This document shows, piece by piece, positions 1 through 9,149 of a DNA stretch of 9,149 nt. How positions within the stretch are numbered: the stretch's first letter is position 1; each line of letters starts with the position of its first letter. The position numbers and the translations under genes are program-made. The stretch is from an uncultured Armatimonadota bacterium (GTDB lineage Bacteria > Armatimonadota > Armatimonadia > Armatimonadales > Armatimonadaceae), in contig CAIWTR010000499.1 of assembly GCA_903915615.1 (NCBI GenBank), positions 1 to 9,149 of the forward strand, read 5' to 3'. The notes under the pieces were generated by a model. The model saw only the letters and a program-made list of their open reading frames with translations. It did no database searches and was not told the origin of the DNA.

Positions 1-288
1 CTTTCCATGGACACCGCAGTACTGGCAAGTGTAATTGTCGCGTGCAAAGACACTGCGACGGCTGACTTTGAGCTCAGGCATCGGGCGGCGGATCTGGGAG
101 CGCAGCTTTACGACGGATGGAGGTCCAGCGGCCTGCGATGGTGCATAAAGCGCATCCGGCTCCTCTTCATCTGCGGCCGTATGCAAGACATCGGCCTTGC
201 CCTTGTAGACCAGAATGACAGCCCTGCGCATGTTACATACATTCAGTGGTTCATAGTCACAGTTAAGTACAAGAACTTCGCGTCCCAT
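1..288 (-). CDS. HNH endonuclease family protein, N-terminal 96 residues (3' end outside window)
   Basis: The reading frame is open from an ATG at 288 to the left edge. An in-frame TAA directly precedes the ATG, so no longer start is possible. The translation opens MGREVLVLNCDYEPLNV, followed by an RRAVILVYKGKADVL segment, and near the edge reads FARDNYTCQYCG. This is the usual opening of the widespread small bacterial HNH proteins: 'VLVLN..YEPLNV', then 'RRAV...KGKA.V', then 'R..VFARD.YTCQYCG'. The CxxC at residues 88-91 is the first half of the structural zinc site. The catalytic His-Asn-His part would lie beyond the window. The family is predicted to cut DNA, but its cellular role is poorly defined. 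A GAGG 11 bases upstream of the ATG is a possible ribosome site. The alr terminator lies between this gene and alr, so it probably has its own promoter, which I could not identify. Confidence 0.85.
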   Translation of the reverse strand, partial: MGREVLVLNCDYEPLNVCNMRRAVILVYKGKADVLHTAADEEEPDALYAPSQAAGPPSVVKLRSQIRRPMPELKVSRRSVFARDNYTCQYCGVHGK

Positions 289-320
289 TTATCCCACGAC
301 CTCAGAAAGTGAAATAGGAG

Positions 321-356
321 TTAAAAACAAAACCCCCGGCGCAACGCGCACAGGGG
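321..356 (-). terminator. Intrinsic terminator of the greA-alr operon
   Basis: Read on the minus strand, CCCC-TG-(T)-GCGC, loop GTT, then GCGCCGGGGG folds into a ten-pair stem with one bulged T and one G-U wobble. TTTTGTTTTT follows at once. The T tract is only on the minus-strand side, so this stops transcripts coming from alr. It lies about 128 bases past the alr stop and just before the HNH gene. Confidence 0.88.
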
Positions 357-483
357 CAGAATCAGCCAGACACAGGACTAACTGTAAGACATCGGTTCTT
401 CGACACGGATGTCTCTCAAGATATAGCACAGCAGGTCTGTGTGGATACAAGATATGGTCTTATACCACATCCGGATGTGAACT
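357..483 (-). other. Structured 3' untranslated region of alr
   Basis: No gene, tRNA or open frame of note is seen between the alr stop and the terminator hairpin. The stretch is rich in inverted repeats: a perfect 14-bp palindrome CACATCCGGATGTG at 466-479; an imperfect hairpin with arms 439-451 and 459-470, which overlaps the palindrome so the two cannot form together; and a perfect 7-bp repeat AGACATC/GATGTCT with arms 387-393 and 408-414. None has a T tract on either strand. They could stabilise or process the alr message, or be a small RNA, but nothing in the sequence decides this. Confidence 0.5.
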
Positions 484-1614
484 TCACTCAAGCCCGGTGT
501 AGCGTCTTGGAACCCGTGGTGAGAGCCCGGTTGTCGGCCATTGCACGGGGACATCCGCCCACGCAGCCAGCATCGCCACCGTAATCACGGCATTCCCTTC
601 ACTCCCAATCAGCGTCACCCAGTCACCTTCGGTGGCATCCGGGATATCGGTAACATCCACCTGAAGCTGGTCCATCGAGACGACGCCGCAAATCTTCGCT
701 TGCTGTCCACGGATCAGGATGTGTGTTTCTGGCGAAATGTGTCGGGGGTAGCCATCCGCGTAGCCAACGCCAACCGTTGCAATTCGCGTTTCCCTATCTG
801 TCACAAATGTTGCGCCATAGCCGACAGCATGCCCGGCTGGGAGGTGTTTGATGAGATGAATACGTGCGCGCCAGCTGAGAACGGGTGAAGTGGGGCACGG
901 CGCCGCTGGGTTTGGCGCGATGCCATACAGGAGTGCGCCAGGGCGGTGGAGGATGGGGTTGGCTAACGGAAAAAGGGTTGTGTCCCAGAGCATCCCCGCC
1001 GAGTTGTTGACAGAAATGACCGTCTTGTCATCGATTAAGTGGGACTGCATCAGCTCATGGATGTCATCCAGAAGGGTGGAGTATTGCCGCTGCATGGATG
1101 TGTTATCAGCCGCATCCGCCGATGCCAGGTGTGTCGAGATGCCGCCAAAGCAAACCGTCAGGTTTAGGTTTCGACATGCCTCAATCGCATCGGCGCAGAG
1201 CAAGCCCTCACGTCCCATCCCAGTATCGAGCATCAGAAAGCAGTCGTGTGGGCTACCGCCAGCATCGAGGTATGCGTGCAGAAAGCCTGCGCTCGAGATG
1301 TGTGGGGTTAGGCGTTGGTTTACGCACAGGCGTGCAGAGAGCGGCTCGGCGGGCGAGAGGACATGAATCGGGATGTGGAGTCCGCAGGCGCGGAGGAGCT
1401 GTCCTTCGGCTGGGGTCGCAACGGCGATGGCCGCGACTCCACCGGCGACAGCCGCACGCGCGCAGGGGACCAGACCGTGCCCGTAGGCATCGGCTTTGAC
1501 AACCGCGCAAACCGCTCCGAAGCGCTGTGTGAGCAGGCGGGCGTTCTTCCGGAGTGCGACCAGATCAACAGCGGCGAATGTGCGTTGGACATCCGCCGCT
1601 GATGCGGCATTCAC
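484..1614 (-). CDS. alr: Alanine racemase (PLP-dependent)
   Basis: Interconverts L- and D-alanine in the cytoplasm, supplying D-alanine for peptidoglycan cross-linking. The 376 residues are a normal length. The fold is an N-terminal TIM barrel (about 10-235) followed by a beta domain (about 245-370). The key residues are present: K40 in VVKADAYGHG, which binds pyridoxal phosphate as a Schiff base; R135 in GMGREG; H162 in STHLA; S205 in NNSAG; R224 in HRPGALLYG; the second catalytic base Y266 in VGYGATF; GYADGYPR at 284-291; M314-D315 in SMDQ; and the closing PRVPRRY. The start is GTG, 5 bases after the greA stop, with no strong ribosome site. The ATG at 1610 is in another frame. Translational coupling to greA is therefore likely. 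The operon ends at the terminator at 321-356. The assignment is secure; whether it serves biosynthesis or catabolism cannot be read, though a single chromosomal copy beside greA favours biosynthesis. Confidence 0.96.
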   Translation of the reverse strand: MNAASAADVQRTFAAVDLVALRKNARLLTQRFGAVCAVVKADAYGHGLVPCARAAVAGGVAAIAVATPAEGQLLRACGLHIPIHVLSPAEPLSARLCVNQRLTPHISSAGFLHAYLDAGGSPHDCFLMLDTGMGREGLLCADAIEACRNLNLTVCFGGISTHLASADAADNTSMQRQYSTLLDDIHELMQSHLIDDKTVISVNNSAGMLWDTTLFPLANPILHRPGALLYGIAPNPAAPCPTSPVLSWRARIHLIKHLPAGHAVGYGATFVTDRETRIATVGVGYADGYPRHISPETHILIRGQQAKICGVVSMDQLQVDVTDIPDATEGDWVTLIGSEGNAVITVAMLAAWADVPVQWPTTGLSPRVPRRYTGLE

Positions 1615-1619
1615 GTCTG

Positions 1620-2087
1620 TCAGCTGACGGTGACGATGAAGTAGTTTGTCGTGAACCCATTTACGGTGACCGCGACAGAATCCCCAGCACGGTGACCATT
1701 TAGTTGTTTACCGAGAGGAGAAGCGACACTGATCTGATGATTATCAGGATCTGCCTCGTAGTCGCCGACAAGGGTGTAGGACTCTTCTGTGTCGTCAGCC
1801 GTGTCACGAAGGGTAACGGTTGCCCCGAGGCCAATGGTCCCTGGTGCATGATGGTCATCTTCGACGACGATGGACCTTTCGAGCATCGCTTGCAGATCAG
1901 CAATCCGGCCTTGGATAAAGCCCTGCTGTCGTTTGGAGTCCTGATAGTCGAAATTCTCAGACAAGTCACCGAGGTCACGTGCCTGCCGGATACGCTCTGA
2001 GAGTGCCGGCATCTCGACGGCCTTCAGCTGTTCCAGCTCAAGTACTATTTTTTGTTTGCCACTCGGCGTTAACACGAAATCTGCCAT
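1620..2087 (-). CDS. greA: Transcript cleavage / elongation factor GreA
   Basis: GreA inserts its coiled coil into the secondary channel of RNA polymerase and stimulates cleavage of backtracked RNA, rescuing stalled complexes. The 155 residues are close to the usual 158. The N-terminal coiled coil spans about residues 8-75, and its tip GDLSENFDY carries the two acidic residues D41 and E44, at exactly the E. coli GreA numbering. The C-terminal FKBP-like domain (about 80-155) has the typical Y.LVG..EADP...IS..SPLG run and ends NYFIVTVS. The ATG at 2087 is preferred over an upstream in-frame start at 2162. It matches the family N-terminus (ADFVLTPSG), has GGTGGAG 5 bases upstream, and lies downstream of the predicted promoter. 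The gene is first in an operon with alr and divergent from rpoB. Tip residues 46-50 (FDYQD) differ slightly from the common AEY.A, but the functional acids are intact. Confidence 0.97.
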   Translation of the reverse strand: MADFVLTPSGKQKIVLELEQLKAVEMPALSERIRQARDLGDLSENFDYQDSKRQQGFIQGRIADLQAMLERSIVVEDDHHAPGTIGLGATVTLRDTADDTEESYTLVGDYEADPDNHQISVASPLGKQLNGHRAGDSVAVTVNGFTTNYFIVTVS

Positions 2088-2092
2088 GATTG

Positions 2093-2099
2093 CTCCACC
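2093..2099 (-). promoter_or_regulatory. Ribosome binding site of greA
   Basis: GGTGGAG on the minus strand, 5 bases before the ATG at 2087. It supports this start over the 25-codon longer frame. Confidence 0.8.
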
Positions 2100-2153
2100 A
2101 AACGTATGTGCTACTGCGTATACCAGTGCGTTATTTGGAACGCGTGGTGCGCG

Positions 2154-2182
2154 AGTATACACGCGTACATTTCAGTTGGCAA
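2154..2182 (-). promoter_or_regulatory. Promoter of the greA-alr operon (sigma70-type)
   Basis: On the minus strand, TTGCCA (2182-2177) matches the -35 consensus at 5 of 6 bases, and TATACT (2159-2154) matches the -10 at 5 of 6. The spacer is exactly 17 bp. Transcription would start near 2147, giving a leader of about 60 nt before the greA ATG. This is a prediction from consensus and spacing only. Confidence 0.72.
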
Positions 2183-2212
2183 CACAATACCCTTAACTGG
2201 GACAGATTATCC

Positions 2213-2241
2213 TTGACGGCTTGTGCTGGCGATGGTATTTT
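2213..2241 (+). promoter_or_regulatory. Promoter of rpoBC (sigma70-type)
   Basis: TTGACG (2213-2218) matches the -35 consensus at 5 of 6 bases and TATTTT (2236-2241) matches the -10 at 4 of 6, with a 17-bp spacer. The expected start is near 2248. The leader before the rpoB ATG at 2432 would be about 184 nt. The -35 box faces the greA -35 box across 30 bp, so polymerase or a regulator bound at one promoter could affect the other. Confidence 0.68.
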
Positions 2242-2260
2242 GAGGATTCGTGCCACACTG

Positions 2261-2292
2261 TGTCATCACGGGTATTCCTGTGACTTCTGACA
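2261..2292 (+). promoter_or_regulatory. Hairpin in the rpoB leader
   Basis: TCACGGG, loop TATT, CCTGTGA form a 7-bp stem with one G-U pair (2266-2283). It is flanked by TGTCA/TGACA, which adds five pairs across a four-base bulge. The hairpin begins about 13 nt after the predicted transcription start. No T tract follows, so it is not an intrinsic terminator. It could be a 5' stabilising stem or a binding site. The rest of the leader to 2413 shows nothing I recognise. Confidence 0.45.
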
Positions 2293-2413
2293 GGGGTGTG
2301 ACGCGGGAAACAGCTGTAGTCGTCGGTGTGGGGATTGGTTTGCGATAACCTAGCACAACTTGGTGTCGCACGTCAATCAACTGCATTGTCAGATGATAGA
2401 TGTGCCCGACCTG

Positions 2414-2420
2414 GGAGGGG
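2414..2420 (+). promoter_or_regulatory. Ribosome binding site of rpoB
   Basis: GGAGGGG ends 11 bases before the ATG at 2432, a slightly long but workable spacing. It lies inside the longer frame that opens with TTG at 2360, and so argues for the ATG at 2432 as the true start. Confidence 0.7.
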
Positions 2421-2431
2421 TTCAAACTGGT

Positions 2432-6550
<4,119 letters not shown>

Positions 6551-6581
6551 GTAGGTTGTGCCCGGTCATCGATGTAAATAT

Positions 6582-6603
6582 GGCCGCCACTTCGGTGGCG
6601 GCC
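6582..6603 (+). promoter_or_regulatory. Stable UUCG-loop hairpin between rpoB and rpoC
   Basis: GGCCGCCAC (6582-6590), loop TTCG, GTGGCGGCC (6595-6603): a perfect 9-bp GC-rich stem closed as C(UUCG)G, one of the most stable tetraloops. It lies 31 bases after the rpoB stop and 45 before the rpoC ATG. No T tract follows, so it should not terminate the essential rpoC transcript by the intrinsic route. A pause, processing or message-stabilising role is possible. Downstream, GTTCGAAC (6608-6615) and a CGAAC/GTTCG pair (6611-6615, 6629-6633) could form a weaker second stem close to the rpoC ribosome site. Confidence 0.8.
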
Positions 6604-6648
6604 GCAGGTTCGAACTTTCGGACCGATGGTTCGCGATAAGGATTCGTA

Positions 6649-9149
6649 ATGGCAGACGCAAGTACATTCGACAAGATTCGCATTGGTATCGCATCCCCAG
6701 AACAGATTCGCATATGGTCACATGGCGAAGTCAAAAAACCGGAGACGATTAACTACCGGACGTATAAGCCGGAACGTGATGGTCTCTTCTGTGAGCGTAT
6801 TTTTGGCCCTACCAAGGACTGGGAATGCCACTGTGGCCGCTACAAGAAGCATAAGTTCAAAGGCGTGGTCTGCGACCGCTGCGGTGTTGAAGTCACCCGT
6901 AGCAAGGTCCGTCGTGAGCGGATGGGACATATCGAGCTCTCAACCCCTGTGTGCCATATCTGGTACCTCAAGGGTGTTCCAAGCCCACTCGCACTTATCC
7001 TTGACATGACGCCACGGCCACTTGAGAAAGTCCTGTACTTCCAAAGCCACATCGTCACAAGTGTCGACAAGGCTACCATCGCTGCACGTATGGATGAGTT
7101 CACCCGTGCCGTCGATGAAGAATCTGAAGCTATTCGTGAAGAGCGTGATATTGCGATTCGTGAGTACCGTGAGGAGTCCGCAGAGGAAATCGCTAACGGA
7201 CGCATTGTCGAGGATTACGAAGATCCAGAGGCTGAGCCAATTCGTGAGCCGCTGACCGAAGAAGAAATCATTCAGCTTCAAAAGCGCGTGCACGACCGTG
7301 TTGAGCAGGAAGCAAAGGATGCGGAAGACCGTATCACTGAGCTCCGCCAAGCGCTGGATCTGATACCTAATATTGACAAAAAGGCCCTTATCGATGAAGA
7401 CCAGTGGCGGTTGATTGAAACCCTCCTGGATGTCATCGCTAATCGTGTGGATGAAACTCTCTACACGGTTGTTGAGGCAGGCCAAGGTGGTGCATCTATC
7501 CGCAAGCTGCTTCTGGAAGTTGACCTCGATGTAGAGCAGCGTAAGATCCGCCAGGACATCAAGGAACTTCAAGAGCAAGCGCGTCTGCGTAAGGCTGCAC
7601 GCTCCGATGATGCGCCTGGTCCAAAGATTGTGCGTGCGATCAAGCGCCTCGATGTCTTTACTGCGTTCATTGATTCGAAGAGCCGCCCAGAGTGGATGAT
7701 CCTCGACTGTGTACCTGTCATCTCGCCTGAGCTGCGTCCAATGGTTCAGCTCGATGGTGGACGTTTTGCGACGTCTGACCTTAATGACCTGTACCGCCGT
7801 ATTATCAACCGCAACAACCGCCTGAAGAAGATTCAGGAAATCCGGGCACCTGAGTCGATTGTCAATCATGAGAAGCGTCTGTTGCAAGAAGCCGTCGATG
7901 CCCTCATCGACAACGGACGTCGTCAGCGCCCAGTAACGGGTTCCAATGGTCGTGCACTCAAGTCGCTTTCTGACATGCTCAAGGGCAAGGAAGGCCGGTT
8001 CCGCAAGAACCTGCTCGGAAAGCGTGTTGACTACTCGGGACGTTCCGTTATCGTTGTTGGTCCTGAACTCAAGCTGCACGAGTGTGGCTTGCCAAAGGAA
8101 ATGGCACTTGAGCTCTTCAAGCCATTCGTCATGAAGACGCTGGTCGACAACGGCTCAACAAGCAACATCAAGACAGCCAAGCGGATGATCGAACGGATGC
8201 GCCCAGAGGTCTGGGATGCACTCGAAAAGGTGGTCAAGGAGCATCCCGTGATGCTCAACCGTGCACCAACTCTGCACCGCCTCGGAATTCAGGCATTCGA
8301 GCCAAAGCTCGTGGATGGTAAGGCTATTCAGCTCCACCCACTGGTATGTAAGGCATTCAATGCTGACTTCGATGGCGACCAGATGGCTGTTCACATCCCG
8401 TTGAGCTCCCATGCACAGGCAGAAGCCCGTGTTCTGATGCTCGCAAGCCACAACTTGTTCTCCCCAGCAGACGGTTCTCCAATCGTTTCGCCACAGCAGG
8501 ACATTGTTCTTGGTGCGTTCTTCGTCACGATGGACAAGTGGGATTCCGTTCCTTATTCCGAAGCCAAGCAGGCTGTTGGTAAGGTTGTCGTAGATGACAT
8601 CTTTGAAACGTATCAGCCAGATGCCAAGGGTAAGACCAAGGAACCTAAGCTGATCGTGGGCAAGGATCGTTTGCTGACCCTTGATGATGCCAAGAAACTT
8701 ATCAAGCTGGGTGAGGGAACGCTCCGCTACGGTTCGTCGTTGATCTTCGGATCCCCAGGGGATGCGATGTACGCGTACGACAACAATAAGGTTGACCTGA
8801 ACGAATATGTTCTGTACCGCAAGGGTCCAGGGCAGCCATTGTTCACAACCACGGTTGGTCGTGTGATCTTCAACGAGATTGTGCCGGATTCGCTTTGGGT
8901 GAACGTCGCGATGGACAAGAAGCAGATCACACGTCTGATTGCCGCTGTCCACATGGGCTACGGTGCTGAGCGTACGGTCAAGTTCCTCGATGACCTCAAG
9001 GAAATCGGCTTCAAGTGGGCGACACGTGCAGGTATTACCTTCGCGATGACGGACATGCAGTCTCCTGAGTCCCGTAAGGAAATCCTTGATAAGACGGAAC
9101 GTGATGTCGACAAGGCTAACAAGCAGTACCGCCAGGGAATGCTGTCTCC
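6649..9149 (+). CDS. rpoC: DNA-directed RNA polymerase subunit beta' (3' end outside window)
   Basis: This is the largest core subunit and carries the catalytic magnesium. The frame is open from ATG 6649 to the right edge (833 complete codons plus two bases), with AAGGA 6 bases upstream. In order: the N-terminal zinc site C60, C62, C75, C78; a long charged helical insertion at about 141-275; the lid/rudder-side run PPELRPMVQLDGGRFATSDLNDLYRR in variant form (ISPELRPMVQLDGG at 358-371); KGKEGRFRKNLLGKRVDYSGRSV at 445-467; VMLNRAPTLHRLGIQAFEP; and the catalytic NADFDGDQM at 571-579 with D573, D575 and D577. In E. coli the same triad is at 460-464, so about 110 residues are added before it. A second extra segment lies at about 630-700. 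The sequence ends at QYRQGMLS, before the trigger loop. rpoC has no obvious promoter of its own and is expected to be read from the rpoB promoter. Confidence 0.98.
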   Translation, partial: MADASTFDKIRIGIASPEQIRIWSHGEVKKPETINYRTYKPERDGLFCERIFGPTKDWECHCGRYKKHKFKGVVCDRCGVEVTRSKVRRERMGHIELSTPVCHIWYLKGVPSPLALILDMTPRPLEKVLYFQSHIVTSVDKATIAARMDEFTRAVDEESEAIREERDIAIREYREESAEEIANGRIVEDYEDPEAEPIREPLTEEEIIQLQKRVHDRVEQEAKDAEDRITELRQALDLIPNIDKKALIDEDQWRLIETLLDVIANRVDETLYTVVEAGQGGASIRKLLLEVDLDVEQRKIRQDIKELQEQARLRKAARSDDAPGPKIVRAIKRLDVFTAFIDSKSRPEWMILDCVPVISPELRPMVQLDGGRFATSDLNDLYRRIINRNNRLKKIQEIRAPESIVNHEKRLLQEAVDALIDNGRRQRPVTGSNGRALKSLSDMLKGKEGRFRKNLLGKRVDYSGRSVIVVGPELKLHECGLPKEMALELFKPFVMKTLVDNGSTSNIKTAKRMIERMRPEVWDALEKVVKEHPVMLNRAPTLHRLGIQAFEPKLVDGKAIQLHPLVCKAFNADFDGDQMAVHIPLSSHAQAEARVLMLASHNLFSPADGSPIVSPQQDIVLGAFFVTMDKWDSVPYSEAKQAVGKVVVDDIFETYQPDAKGKTKEPKLIVGKDRLLTLDDAKKLIKLGEGTLRYGSSLIFGSPGDAMYAYDNNKVDLNEYVLYRKGPGQPLFTTTVGRVIFNEIVPDSLWVNVAMDKKQITRLIAAVHMGYGAERTVKFLDDLKEIGFKWATRAGITFAMTDMQSPESRKEILDKTERDVDKANKQYRQGMLS

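Noticed and set aside
7..312. Plus-strand open frame of 101 codons at the left edge
   Set aside because: It overlaps the minus-strand HNH frame, whose translation matches a known family along its whole visible length. The plus frame has no family-like sequence.
357..483. tRNA or other known RNA gene after alr
   Set aside because: No cloverleaf, no T-loop GTTCRA motif in the right place and no acceptor stem could be built on either strand.
2298..2348. Leader peptide of 16 codons (GTG start) before rpoB
   Set aside because: No run of regulatory codons and no strong ribosome site are seen. A frame this short is expected by chance.
2360..2431. Longer rpoB N-terminus starting at TTG 2360
   Set aside because: The extra 24 residues do not resemble the family, the start is a weak codon, and a good ribosome site (2414-2420) sits just before the ATG at 2432.
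6582..6603. Intrinsic terminator between rpoB and rpoC
   Set aside because: The stem is strong, but GCAGGTTCG follows instead of a T tract. Termination here would cut off essential rpoC.

Overview
This window comes from a bacterial chromosome of moderate GC content. It carries housekeeping genes and shows no sign of mobile DNA. The two large subunits of RNA polymerase fill the right-hand two thirds: rpoB (beta, complete) and rpoC (beta', cut by the right edge after 833 codons). To their left, on the opposite strand, are greA (transcript-cleavage factor), alr (alanine racemase) and the first 96 codons of an HNH-endonuclease family gene that runs off the left edge.

Layout: positions 1-288 (minus) hold the partial HNH protein. 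Positions 289-483 are non-coding, with a minus-strand intrinsic terminator at 321-356 and weaker inverted repeats between it and alr. Positions 484-2087 (minus) form a tight greA-alr operon with 5 bases between the genes. Positions 2088-2431 are a divergent control region with a good sigma70-type promoter in each direction, their -35 boxes 30 bp apart. Positions 2432-9149 (plus) hold rpoB, a 98-base gap with a very stable UUCG-loop hairpin, and rpoC.

Functional theme: GreA works in the secondary channel of the polymerase that rpoB and rpoC encode, so the shared divergent region places core enzyme and rescue factor side by side. rpoB is usually downstream of rplJ-rplL; here it has its own promoter and a leader of about 180 nt. 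Alr makes D-alanine for peptidoglycan and appears to be co-transcribed with greA.

Organism: both subunits are clearly bacterial and lack the typical proteobacterial arrangement of insertions. The beta' N-terminal insertion resembles, in place and charge, the one in Actinobacteria and some other deep Gram-positive or Chloroflexota/Armatimonadota-like lineages. No phylum can be fixed by reading alone. The features most worth following are in the polymerase: a four-cysteine zinc-ribbon-like insertion in beta, an acidic insertion of about 85 residues near the beta C-terminus, an extra segment in beta' after the active-site loop, and serine in place of the usual histidine at the rifampicin-pocket position equivalent to E. 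coli 526. I see no new defence, mobile or biosynthetic system.
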